Assembly: GCA_041686935.1 (NCBI GenBank)
Contig: JAWLCW010000008.1
Span: forward strand, 182,076-246,075
DNA from: Mariniphaga sp041686935
Lineage (GTDB): Bacteria > Bacteroidota > Bacteroidia > Bacteroidales > Prolixibacteraceae
Reading direction: 5' to 3'
DNA length: 64,000 bases
In this document: positions 8,790-17,978 of the stretch, in pieces
How positions within the stretch are numbered: position 1 is the first letter of the stretch
Layout: each line of letters opens with the position of its first letter
The notes under the pieces: model-generated
Databases searched by the model: none
The model's input: only the letters and a program-made list of their open reading frames with translations
Told to the model about the DNA's origin: nothing
Translations under genes and position numbers: made by a program

Positions 8790-10217
8790 CTAAAATTGTT
8801 GTTCCCGGTGAACCAGAACAACATTAACCGGGAAATTGTTCCGCAAATGGGAAGCCAGTTTATCGGCTGCGTAAACAGAACGGTGTTGACCACCGGTGCA
8901 GCCAAAGTTTACAGTAAGATGGGTAAATCCTCGCTCCAGGTAATTTTTCACCGATTGTTCCACCAAAGTTTTTACGGGTTTCAGAAAAAGTTTCATCTCA
9001 GAGTTTTGTTCAATAAACTGCTGTACCTTTAAATCTTTTCCCGTTAGATTTTTAAATTCAGAATACCTCCCCGGATTGTTTAATGCCCGGCAGTCGAACA
9101 CAAAACCACCACCATTTCCTGAGGGGTCGGAAGGAATTCCCTTTTTATAGGAAAAACTCATAATCCTGACTGTCAAATTGCTGTGCACCTGGCCTATTTC
9201 TTTAAGTGTTTCCGATTGTGTGAGCATATGCAGCACTTTCTCCAGTTCGGGAAGTTCTACCGGCAAATTCAGTTCAGGCAACAGGTTTTGAAGATTATTT
9301 ATTGCATAAGGAATACTTTTCAGAAAATGTTCCTTTTTCTCGTAAAATCCACGAAAACCGTAAGCACCCATCGCCTGCATGATGCGAATGAGCACAAAAC
9401 CATTAAAATACGAAGCAAATTCCGATTCATTTACCGGGATGTATTTCTTCAGTTCAGAAATATAATAATTATAAAGCTGTGTACGTAGCTCCTGCGGAAT
9501 GTCGGCTTTGCCATCGTAAAGCAGCGAAGCCAGGTCGTATTGCAAAGCTCCGCGCCTTCCACCCTGGTAATCTATAAAAAAAACTCCTCCATCTTTCAAC
9601 ATTACGTTGCGCGACTGAAAATCGCGATAAAGAAAATAATCGGACGGAGCAGAAAGAAGGTAATCGCTGAATGCCTGAAAATCGTCTTCCAGCGCCTGCT
9701 CGTCGAACGAAATTTTAGCCAGCTTCAAAAAATAATACTTGAAGTAATTCAGGTCCCACATCATAGACTGCTTGTCGAACGCTTCGCGCGGATAACACAC
9801 TGAATAGTCAAGTTCTTTGCCGCCCACAATCTGAATTTTAGGCAGAGCTTTCAATACCTTCCGGTATTCGGCCACAATGGTTTCCGAAAATCCTTCCGAT
9901 TCGCGAATTTCTGAAAGAAAATCAAACAGGGTAACATTTCCCAAATCTTCAAGCAGGTATTTTTTCAGGTCGGAGCTGACCGAATATATTTCGGGTACCA
10001 GCAGACCTTTTTGCCTGAAATGGTTGGTAAACGTAAGAAACGCCGTATTTTCCTTGATATCGGCATTGGAAGCCCCAATAACCGAACGATTGTTGTTTTC
10101 AAGACGGCAATATTCGCGGTAGGAACCCGAAGGCGGCAACATAGAAAAAGTTGAAACTTTTTCGTGAAACTGGTGCTCGAACAACTGGATTATTTCGTTT
10201 TTTACTTCGTTTTTCAA
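8790..10217 (-). CDS. fusion of APH-type sugar kinase and RapZ C-terminal domain
   Basis: A protein of 475 residues. Residues 1 to about 330 form an aminoglycoside-phosphotransferase fold of the AmgK (COG3178) type: P-P-S-G-S-Y-R-E-Y near 28-36, catalytic loop YRDFQSRN with D199 and N204, metal-binding D216-Y-Q. Residues 345-475 are a RapZ/YvcJ C-terminal domain with FDCRALNNPG (374-383) and GCTGGQHRSV (439-448). AmgK phosphorylates MurNAc/GlcNAc in wall recycling, and the RapZ C-domain senses glucosamine-6-phosphate in E. coli. The RapZ P-loop half is absent. The apparent start is TTG (10217); the first internal ATG (10142) would cut into the kinase fold. Confidence 0.85.
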   Translation of the reverse strand: MKNEVKNEIIQLFEHQFHEKVSTFSMLPPSGSYREYCRLENNNRSVIGASNADIKENTAFLTFTNHFRQKGLLVPEIYSVSSDLKKYLLEDLGNVTLFDFLSEIRESEGFSETIVAEYRKVLKALPKIQIVGGKELDYSVCYPREAFDKQSMMWDLNYFKYYFLKLAKISFDEQALEDDFQAFSDYLLSAPSDYFLYRDFQSRNVMLKDGGVFFIDYQGGRRGALQYDLASLLYDGKADIPQELRTQLYNYYISELKKYIPVNESEFASYFNGFVLIRIMQAMGAYGFRGFYEKKEHFLKSIPYAINNLQNLLPELNLPVELPELEKVLHMLTQSETLKEIGQVHSNLTVRIMSFSYKKGIPSDPSGNGGGFVFDCRALNNPGRYSEFKNLTGKDLKVQQFIEQNSEMKLFLKPVKTLVEQSVKNYLERGFTHLTVNFGCTGGQHRSVYAADKLASHLRNNFPVNVVLVHREQQF

Positions 10218-10269
10218 AGCTATGATAGTTGAAAGATTAAACGTATTTTTATGCTTTATTCAAAATACT

Positions 10270-10992
10270 ATGGCTAAAACAAAAATCAAAAGTATTTATT
10301 TTTTAAGGATACTCCGAATTTTTTTCGTGTTGTCGGGCATTTTCTTTCTGATTACCGTTGTGCTTGCCTTCACTACCCTGCCCTTTTGGGCTATCCACTG
10401 GCTGGGCACCAGCAAAGCAGAACTTGACAGCAAGCCCGAAACCATTATTTTACTGGGCGGCGGCGGAATGCCCAGCGAAAGCAACCTGATGCGCAGTTGG
10501 TTTGCAGGAAAAGCTGCCCAAAGTTTTCCACAAGCAAATATTATTATTGCCATGCCCGGAGACATCACCGACAGTTTGAGCACTCCCCGGTTAATGAAAA
10601 AGGAACTGATTTTACGTGGCGCTCATTCCTGCCGGATTCTTTTTGAAAACGAAGGGACTAATACACGTGCCCAGGCGCTGAACTGCCAAAAACAGCTCCA
10701 TACATCAAAATCAATATTACTGATTACTTCGCCAGAACATACGCGCAGGACCGTTCTTTGCTTCCAAAAAGTTGGTTTCGAAAAAGTAAACGCCCTGCCC
10801 ACTTTTGAAAATGCCTCTGAAGCCGACTTCACATTTCGGGACGATGAACTTGGAGGCCGCAAAACCGCCGCTCCTGATTTGGGTCATAGCATTCAACTGC
10901 GCTACCAGGTGTGGAATCATCTGAAATATGAAATCATCTTTATCCGGGAAATGCTGGCGTTGGGGTATTACAGACTGAGGGGGTGGATTTGA
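10270..10992 (+). CDS. ElyC/SanA/YdcF family (DUF218) membrane protein
   Basis: A protein of 240 residues from ATG 10270 (an upstream in-frame ATG at 10222 is possible). One N-terminal transmembrane segment (about residues 12-36) is followed by a DUF218 domain with E-T-I-I-L-L-G-G-G-G, a central T-N-T-R-A-Q-A block and L-L-I-T-S-P-E-H-T-R-R. The family includes E. coli ElyC and SanA, linked to envelope integrity and undecaprenyl-phosphate metabolism. The domain is expected outside the cytoplasmic membrane. Divergent from the kinase/RapZ-C fusion, suiting a shared cell-envelope theme but not proving it. Confidence 0.8.
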   Translation: MAKTKIKSIYFLRILRIFFVLSGIFFLITVVLAFTTLPFWAIHWLGTSKAELDSKPETIILLGGGGMPSESNLMRSWFAGKAAQSFPQANIIIAMPGDITDSLSTPRLMKKELILRGAHSCRILFENEGTNTRAQALNCQKQLHTSKSILLITSPEHTRRTVLCFQKVGFEKVNALPTFENASEADFTFRDDELGGRKTAAPDLGHSIQLRYQVWNHLKYEIIFIREMLALGYYRLRGWI

Positions 10993-11111
10993 AGGGAAAA
11001 TAACGACCAGAAGGAAGTATAAAGTAAAAAAGATTAGAGAAAAATAAAAAACAGAGAGATGGTTTTGAGTTAAATGCAGGTTTTCTGTCCGACAATCAAA
11101 GAACAAACCGT

Positions 11112-13400
11112 ATGCTGAATTTTTTACATCGAACCTGGAACCTTTCCAAACCTGTAATAACACAGGTTGAAGGTTACAGCAATGCCAATTTCAAAGTGAA
11201 AGATGGTGGAGAAAAATATATTCTGAAAGTTTATCCCCACGAAAAAATTATAACTGATTGGTTAGAAGCTGAAAACAAAATTCTGTTGTGGCTCAATAAA
11301 AAATATGAAAACCGTTTTCCTATTCCCCAAAAAACATTAAAGGACCATTCTCTCGGCATCGATGCAAAAAACAAAAAGGTTTACAGGCTGCTTTCCTGGC
11401 TCGAAGGCGATTTTTTCTCAGACGTTTCGCATACCTTGGCACTTTTCAAATCGTTTGGAGAATTTTTGGCTGAAATGGATTTGCTGTTGGAAAATTACCG
11501 CGATTATGTTATTGAAGCCCGTCATTCAGAGTGGGATTTACAACATTTTTTTCAGGTGGTTTCAGAAAAAATGCACTGCATATCAACCGCTTCCGACCGA
11601 AAGCTGGTTAAATATTTTTTGATGCAATACCGTGAAAACATATTACCTGAAATGCACAAGCTGAGAATGTCCATCATTCACGGCGATGCCAACGACCGGA
11701 ATGTGCTGGTGCAAAACGGAGTGGTTTCAGGAATTTTTGATTTTGGGGATATGTGTTTTTCACAACTCATCAACGAACTGGCCATTGGAATCACTTACGC
11801 GGTTATGGGAAAAGAAAATCCGGTGGAATGGGCATGCCACATCATCTCAGGTTACCATCAAAAAAGGCCGGTGGAAGAACGCGAAATTGAATTGCTATAC
11901 TGGCTCATCGCAGCCCGGCTTTGTATGAGTGTTTGCCACTCGGCATCAGAAAAGCTGCTGCAACCAGATAATCCGTATATTACAGTTAGTGAAAAACCGG
12001 CATGGGAACTACTGCGAAAATGGGTAACCATCAATCCGGTTTTTGCCGCCAATTCCTTCCGGGAGGCAGCCGGATTTGAAAAAACAGCTACAAAATCTGC
12101 AGTTCATTTAAAAAAAGACCGCTTCAAAACTGTTAGCTCCATTTTTTCCATCAGCTATAAAAATCCCGTTTACATGGAACGGGCAGCGTTTCAGTATATG
12201 TTCGACAAATACGGCAACAGCTACCTCGACGCCTACAACAACATTCCGCATGTGGGGCATTCGCACCCGAGGGTGGTGGAAGCCGGGCAAAAACAGATGG
12301 CCCAACTCAATACCAATACCCGCTATCTTTACGACCAGTTAAATGAATACACAGCACACTTGCTGAGCTATTTCCCCAAATCACTTAGCAAAGTTTTCCT
12401 GGTGAATTCGGGAAGTGCGGCCACCGACCTGGCCATCCGGCTTGCCCGGAATTTCACCGGAAAAAAGAAAATTACAGTTGTGGAACACGGTTATCATGGC
12501 AACACCCAAACCGGAATTGAAATCAGCCATTACAAATTCGGCGGAAAAGGTGGAGGTGGCGCTTCAGAGAATGTAATTTGCCTGCCCATTCCCGACACAT
12601 TCCGCGGTGAATTCAAATTTGAAAATGCCGGCATTTCCTATGCAAAACAGGCCATTCAGCAAATCCAAAAACTACAGGAAAAACCGGCTGCGTTTATTGC
12701 CGAACCCATTGTGGGCTGCGGTGGTCAGGTTCCGCTGGCAAAAGGTTATTTAAAAGAAATTTACACTGAAATAAGGAACAACGGTGGAATTTGTATTTCA
12801 GATGAAGTGCAAACCGGATTTGGCCGGCTGGGGCATTTCTTCTGGGGATTTGAAATGCACGGAGTTGTTCCCGACATAGTTATTTTGGGCAAACCTATGG
12901 GAAACGGTCATCCAATTGGAGCCGTGGTAACAAACGATGAAATTGCAGAGGCTTTTAACAACGGCATGGAATTTTTCAGTTCGTTTGGAGGAAACTCCGT
13001 TTCATGTGCCATTGGCAATGCCGTACTGAATATACTTGAAGAAGAACATCTTCAGCATAATGCAAAAACCGTTGGCGACTATTATTTACAAAAGCTGGCT
13101 GAACTTCAGCAAAAACATGAATGTTTTGGCGATGTGCGCGGATCGGGTCTGTTTATCGGTTTTGAACTGATAAAAAACCGGAAAACTCTTGAACAAGACA
13201 CAGAACTGGCGCAACATCTGAAAAACGAGTTGCGCAACAATCATATCCTTGTCAGTACTGACGGGCCCCGTGACAATGTAATTAAATCGAAACCACCCCT
13301 GTGTTTTTCAAAAGAAAATGTGGATGAGGTAATTCAGACAATTGAACAAATACTGAAAGATTATTCTTCCGGCATGGGAAAATCCCGCATCGGACTGTAA
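11112..13400 (+). CDS. fused kinase (HYKK-like) and PLP phospholyase (AGXT2L-like)
   Basis: A protein of 762 residues. Residues 15-310 form an APH-type kinase with HGDANDRN (H190-N197) and D210-F-G-D. Residues about 340-755 form a class-III aminotransferase fold with S-G-S-A-A-T-D-L-A, D564 in DEVQTGFGR, and PLP-binding K594 in LGKPMGNG. In vertebrates hydroxylysine kinase and the AGXT2L1/2 phospholyases (ethanolamine phosphate, 5-phosphohydroxylysine) act in sequence. Bacterial members often fuse both with an M23 peptidase between; here that domain is missing. Likely reaction: phosphorylate an amino alcohol, then eliminate phosphate and ammonia. Substrate unknown. The 3' end overlaps the convergent sulfatase gene by 40 bases. 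Confidence 0.85.
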   Translation: MLNFLHRTWNLSKPVITQVEGYSNANFKVKDGGEKYILKVYPHEKIITDWLEAENKILLWLNKKYENRFPIPQKTLKDHSLGIDAKNKKVYRLLSWLEGDFFSDVSHTLALFKSFGEFLAEMDLLLENYRDYVIEARHSEWDLQHFFQVVSEKMHCISTASDRKLVKYFLMQYRENILPEMHKLRMSIIHGDANDRNVLVQNGVVSGIFDFGDMCFSQLINELAIGITYAVMGKENPVEWACHIISGYHQKRPVEEREIELLYWLIAARLCMSVCHSASEKLLQPDNPYITVSEKPAWELLRKWVTINPVFAANSFREAAGFEKTATKSAVHLKKDRFKTVSSIFSISYKNPVYMERAAFQYMFDKYGNSYLDAYNNIPHVGHSHPRVVEAGQKQMAQLNTNTRYLYDQLNEYTAHLLSYFPKSLSKVFLVNSGSAATDLAIRLARNFTGKKKITVVEHGYHGNTQTGIEISHYKFGGKGGGGASENVICLPIPDTFRGEFKFENAGISYAKQAIQQIQKLQEKPAAFIAEPIVGCGGQVPLAKGYLKEIYTEIRNNGGICISDEVQTGFGRLGHFFWGFEMHGVVPDIVILGKPMGNGHPIGAVVTNDEIAEAFNNGMEFFSSFGGNSVSCAIGNAVLNILEEEHLQHNAKTVGDYYLQKLAELQQKHECFGDVRGSGLFIGFELIKNRKTLEQDTELAQHLKNELRNNHILVSTDGPRDNVIKSKPPLCFSKENVDEVIQTIEQILKDYSSGMGKSRIGL

Positions 13401-14974
13401 CGAATGTACGAATCAAAAACTTCCTTGTCGGGACCAGCAATCCGTGGATCTTCTGATTTTTGAAGCTCTGCAAGTAAGGCCTGCTTTAATTCCTGTTCCA
13501 CAGAAGCATAATCAGGATTTCCGGCCAGGTTTGTAAGATTATACGGGTCGTCTTTTATATCGAATAATTCAAATTCAGGACGTTTGGCGTGCGCCCAGTC
13601 AAAATACGGACGGATAGTTTTATCCTGCCAGTTTTCAATAATAAACGATTTTGTCGGAGCTGCATCAATATCGGTAAAAGCCTGTTCAGAATGGTGAACC
13701 CCGTTTTCATCGATGCCGTACATTGGAAACAGTTCGTTTTCTGTATCCGGTTTAATGCACTGCGGAGCGCCTGCCGGCCAGCGTTCGGGTTTCATATTCC
13801 AAACCAGCAAATAATCGTGGCTGCGAATGGCCCGTTGTGGGTAACCCCAGTTCAGGTATCGCGAAGATGAATGCCGTTCCCTTCCTGCAAATACATATTT
13901 CTTCGATTCATCCACCACTCCTTCTTTTTTCGATTTCAGAATATGTAAAATACTTTTCCCGGAAATGGATAACATCCCTTTGCTGGTTGTGCCGGTAATT
14001 TCCAAAATGGTTGGTGCCAAATCGGCAAAGCTCAGCAAATCATTAACTACCCTGCTTCCCGGATATTTCGCAGGATAACGCACGGCAAACGGAACGTGAA
14101 TCCCGTATTCGTAACAATTGGCCTTGGCACGTGGAAAAGGCATTCCGTTATCGGAGGTAACAATTACAATGGTATTCTCCAGTTCTCCCGTTTGTTCGAG
14201 GTATTCCAGCATTCGTTGCAAATGCAGGTCAAACCATTCAATCTCAACCGCGTAGTCGAGTAAATCGCCCCTTACAATTTCATCATCCGGAAAAAAACCG
14301 GGAACTTCTGCATCTTCCAGCTTTTTACCGGTCCGTTTCCATGCATCCTGCTCATATGCACGGTGAGGTTCGCTGGCGCCATACCAAAAGAAAAACGGTT
14401 TTTCTCCGCGCGCGTTTTCCATAAAGTATTTGAAGTTCTCGAAGTAATTCACGTTACTGATAAATTTTGCAGGGCGCTCATCTCCGGGTGTTCCCTCTTC
14501 GTAGCGAATATTGCTGTGGGTAATTCCAGCTGCGTCGGTGGCACGCCATAGCGAATCGGTTTCATCCTGCGCATACCGGAACGGAGAAACACCTTTCCCT
14601 GTTCTTCCGGTTACATATCCGTTGGCATCGATCAGGTCGATAAACGGAACGTGCTTTTTCAGCCAGGAAGAGGCATGTTGCCCCGACTGCTCATTTTGCC
14701 AGTGGTAACGGCCTGTTACAATACTGCTGCGCGAAGGAGCGCATCCAGGCGAACCAGCAATACAGCTTGTAAAGTAAACACCTTCACGTGCAATCCGGTC
14801 AAATGCAGGAGTGTTTACAAACTTTGCTCCGGCAAAACTGGTGTGGGCAAACGACTGGTCGTCGCTTATGGCAAACAAAATATTCGGTCGTTGAAATTGC
14901 TCCGGTTGTTGTGAGGTGCAACCGGAAAATGAAATTATTCCTAATGCTATTACTGAAAAAAGTAAATTTTTCAT
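13361..14974 (-). CDS. sulfatase, lipoprotein
   Basis: A protein of 537 residues from ATG 14974. Lipoprotein signal with C19 (I-S-F-S-G-C). The type I sulfatase core is intact: metal-binding D-D at 38-39 and the formylglycine motif C78-A-P-S-R, followed by S-S-I-V-T-G-R. The Cys-type motif means it needs an anaerobic (anSME) or FGE maturase; none lies in this window. The sequence order resembles heparan-N-sulfatase-like enzymes, but the sulfated glycan is not determinable. It lies 158 bases downstream of the GH106-like gene on the same strand, suggesting a shared substrate. Confidence 0.9.
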   Translation of the reverse strand: MKNLLFSVIALGIISFSGCTSQQPEQFQRPNILFAISDDQSFAHTSFAGAKFVNTPAFDRIAREGVYFTSCIAGSPGCAPSRSSIVTGRYHWQNEQSGQHASSWLKKHVPFIDLIDANGYVTGRTGKGVSPFRYAQDETDSLWRATDAAGITHSNIRYEEGTPGDERPAKFISNVNYFENFKYFMENARGEKPFFFWYGASEPHRAYEQDAWKRTGKKLEDAEVPGFFPDDEIVRGDLLDYAVEIEWFDLHLQRMLEYLEQTGELENTIVIVTSDNGMPFPRAKANCYEYGIHVPFAVRYPAKYPGSRVVNDLLSFADLAPTILEITGTTSKGMLSISGKSILHILKSKKEGVVDESKKYVFAGRERHSSSRYLNWGYPQRAIRSHDYLLVWNMKPERWPAGAPQCIKPDTENELFPMYGIDENGVHHSEQAFTDIDAAPTKSFIIENWQDKTIRPYFDWAHAKRPEFELFDIKDDPYNLTNLAGNPDYASVEQELKQALLAELQKSEDPRIAGPDKEVFDSYIRYSPMRDFPMPEE

Positions 14975-15132
14975 ATTTTTTGATTTTAATTTTATTCCGG
15001 TCTGTTTGTAAAAGTAAAGAAAAAACAGAAATGCATTAACACACCGGCTTTTTTACTGCAACATTTGATTGCCTGAAACCATCTTCGGAAAATAATTTTA
15101 CTTTGACTTTTAAAAAGTTAATTTTCAAAAAC

Positions 15133-17940
15133 CTATTCTGAAAAAATTACAACTTTCCCTTCCAGTCCTGCCGGAATTTTAGCATACCCGCGGGTCCAGC
15201 GTTCGGCAGTGGGATTGTTTTCCAAACTCATCACATAATTGCTCAGCACTGTGGTATATTTTATTTCAAGGCTGTTCTCACCGCTTTTACCTGCATCTTC
15301 AATGTTGAAAACAGGTTTTCCGTACCAGTTCATTCCTATTTTTTCGCCATTCAGAAAAACTTCGGTAACTCCTTTATTCGCTTTTCCCAATTGAAACCAT
15401 TTTGCATTTTCATCCAGATTGAAGGTGGTTTTGTAAATGACCGTTCCGGCAAACGTGTTCAGTTGTTCATCCGGTAAAGTGCCAAACTCTTTCAGTTCAT
15501 TAAAGTTTCTTATGAAGGTCTGACCATTGATATGTTCAAAAGAAACTTCCCAGGGGCCTTCAACCGGGAATATATTATCTCCGGGTTTTTCAAAAGGTTT
15601 TCCGGGTTCTTTTTTACTGCCGGGTTCAAATACCAGCAGCAAAGACTGAAGCGGACTCAATTCAATATCCAGTTCATTTCTGTTATTTCCGAAGGGAAAA
15701 ACCGACCGGGTTCCATCTTCCGGATTCCAAATCCAGGGCGTTTTATCACCAGTAGGAAAAACAGCTTTAAATGACGTGGTATTCACCCGGCTTGAATTGG
15801 CAAAAAACCAGATATCCTTTTCACCTGCTTTTTTATGAATTTGAAAAACAGCATTGTCGGGAAAATCAATTTCAACATCTTTTTGAATGTTGATTTTACC
15901 GAACAGTTCCAAAGTCCAGGGAAGCAGATCTTCTTCGGTAGCCGGACCGGCCACTTCAAAAAAATGGTCAGGATAATCGGTTTTGATTTGCTCAAAAACA
16001 TTTTTCACTACAGCATCATTTTCATCTGCATTCTGAAAAGAAAGGGAACGGTTTGGAGTTCCGCCAATTGCAACTAGTTTTCCGCCGCTTTTTACAAATT
16101 CAAACAATGACAAAGCAGTTTCGGGCTCAAGCGACTGAACGCCACTCAATAAAATTGTTTGATATGACATGGGGCCATAAGTTAGATTGCCGTTTGCCAT
16201 TTTACCTTCGCGAATAATATTTTGCCCGATATAATCGCAGGAACTACCGGCCTGGCTGATGGGTTCCCACAATCGATAGCCATACCAGGGTTCCATATGA
16301 AACTGATTACGAGTCAGTCCGTGGCTGGCCCAGATGTCGGCTTCAGGCGCCAGAATGGCTATACTTTTTACCGGTTGCGAATTTTGAAAAATAAAGGAAA
16401 GCCTGGCGTTGTAATCCGCCCAGTTGGAAAACCAGGGCCACCAGGTATTACGCTCACTGAAATAACTTCCGTAGCGGATCCAGCCCGGAAATTCAACCTT
16501 TTCTGGCGAATAGTTATATCCGTGTAAAACCGCGTGGTTCATCCCGGTTATAAAATTCATATCGTCGTGTTGTTTTATTTCTTCCAGCGATGTTTTAAAA
16601 ACGCCGCGGATGTTGGTCATGGCCTCGTTACTGATGATTTTTTTTCCGGTAAGGTGCCCACCCGATGCGGCGTACATGTTCCAAATCATGTACCCGTGTC
16701 CCTGGTTCCATTCCCAGTAATCGGCATCCATGTCGGCAGAATAAATCCAGTTGTTGCTTTCGGGAATGTCGGCAATCATGTTTCCTTCCATCATCCCCAT
16801 CAAAAACGGCGTTCCGTAAGCCTGGTAACGGCAAAGCAAACCCAGTTCGGTGCAAAAATCCTGAAATTCCTGTGTGAAATTTTCCAGGAAGGTTTTTACC
16901 AGTAATTTGTTATAATCAAAACGAACGCGCTTTATTTGATCGGTAAATTCAGGATTATAATTTTCTTCGGGATAACCGGTGTAAGGATCGTAAAAAATGA
17001 AAGGAAACCATGGTTCAAGGCGATAATTGTATGCTTCGAAAAACAGTTCTTCAAAACCGTCGGTCCAGTTGGCGCCATCGAGTTCGATGCTGTCGCAAAA
17101 CAGGGCGCGGATGAGTTCAGAAAGTGGTGTTCCGGTGTCTTCACTGATTTTATTCAGCCGGTTCAGGTAAGCGCGGGTAATTTTGTGTTCGTAATGGTTC
17201 ATCACGGGACCGGCAGCACCGGGTGCTCCGTGCATCACCTCGCGGTTACTGCGTTGCAAAATGCCGTAAACCAGTTCATAATTTCCGGCAGGAACATCAA
17301 ATGCTAACCGGTTATTTTTTCTGAACTCATCAGTCAGTTCCGAAATTTCTTCGGTGGATTGAACTCCGACAGGAACGAGGCGCACAAACACCAGTTCGTG
17401 ACTTTTTGCAGCCTCGTAGCTGCGGGTGAGGGCAGCTACTGCTTTTCGATACAAACTTTCCAGATTCTCACTTATTTGCTGACTGCCCGAACAGGGAATT
17501 TTATTTACAATTATCCGCTGAATGGTTTCATCTTCTTCCAGAAACTCGCCTCCAAACGGCCAGCCCGAGCCCACTATCAAATCGGCCAGCATTCCCCGTT
17601 TCTGAGCCTCAAGTGCAGCAAATTTGAGCATTTCGTTCCACTCTTTACTTCTCCAGGTGAGCGGCTCAATTCCCAAATCATCGGCTTCTTCGGGCATGGC
17701 AATGGGATTGATTTCCACTCCGCCAATTCCGGCTTTCTGCAATACATCGAGTTGCCTTACAATTTCTTCTTTTTGCAGACGATTGCCGTTCCACCACCAA
17801 CGCACAAACGGACGGGCTTCGGCAGGAGGATTTTGGAAACCGGTGAAAAGATCAATTTCAGAATTTTCACCCGTTCGTTTCATTTCCAGGCAACTCAGCA
17901 AAACAGAAATAATTGCAACAACAAAAAATACTTTCTTCAT
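15133..17940 (-). CDS. GH106-like glycosyl hydrolase (rhamnosidase type), lipoprotein
   Basis: A protein of 935 residues from ATG 17940 (an ATG at 17973 is possible, but the 17940 start gives a clean lipoprotein signal with Cys at 17, L-L-S-C). Early block P-P-A-E-A-R-P-F-V-R-W-W-W-N-G followed by G-I-G-G-V-E-I-N is the hallmark of GH106 alpha-L-rhamnosidase-like proteins. The C-terminus holds a galactose-binding-like beta-sandwich (W-F-Q-L-G-K-A-N-K-G-V-T-E-V-F-L-N-G). Predicted cell-surface or periplasmic exo-glycosidase. It starts 38 bases after the WbsX-like gene, so the two form an operon. Rhamnose specificity is inferred from family. Confidence 0.82.
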   Translation of the reverse strand: MKKVFFVVAIISVLLSCLEMKRTGENSEIDLFTGFQNPPAEARPFVRWWWNGNRLQKEEIVRQLDVLQKAGIGGVEINPIAMPEEADDLGIEPLTWRSKEWNEMLKFAALEAQKRGMLADLIVGSGWPFGGEFLEEDETIQRIIVNKIPCSGSQQISENLESLYRKAVAALTRSYEAAKSHELVFVRLVPVGVQSTEEISELTDEFRKNNRLAFDVPAGNYELVYGILQRSNREVMHGAPGAAGPVMNHYEHKITRAYLNRLNKISEDTGTPLSELIRALFCDSIELDGANWTDGFEELFFEAYNYRLEPWFPFIFYDPYTGYPEENYNPEFTDQIKRVRFDYNKLLVKTFLENFTQEFQDFCTELGLLCRYQAYGTPFLMGMMEGNMIADIPESNNWIYSADMDADYWEWNQGHGYMIWNMYAASGGHLTGKKIISNEAMTNIRGVFKTSLEEIKQHDDMNFITGMNHAVLHGYNYSPEKVEFPGWIRYGSYFSERNTWWPWFSNWADYNARLSFIFQNSQPVKSIAILAPEADIWASHGLTRNQFHMEPWYGYRLWEPISQAGSSCDYIGQNIIREGKMANGNLTYGPMSYQTILLSGVQSLEPETALSLFEFVKSGGKLVAIGGTPNRSLSFQNADENDAVVKNVFEQIKTDYPDHFFEVAGPATEEDLLPWTLELFGKINIQKDVEIDFPDNAVFQIHKKAGEKDIWFFANSSRVNTTSFKAVFPTGDKTPWIWNPEDGTRSVFPFGNNRNELDIELSPLQSLLLVFEPGSKKEPGKPFEKPGDNIFPVEGPWEVSFEHINGQTFIRNFNELKEFGTLPDEQLNTFAGTVIYKTTFNLDENAKWFQLGKANKGVTEVFLNGEKIGMNWYGKPVFNIEDAGKSGENSLEIKYTTVLSNYVMSLENNPTAERWTRGYAKIPAGLEGKVVIFSE

Positions 17941-17978
17941 GGTTTTCTTTTCAAATTGCATTATCAGTTTCATGCAAC

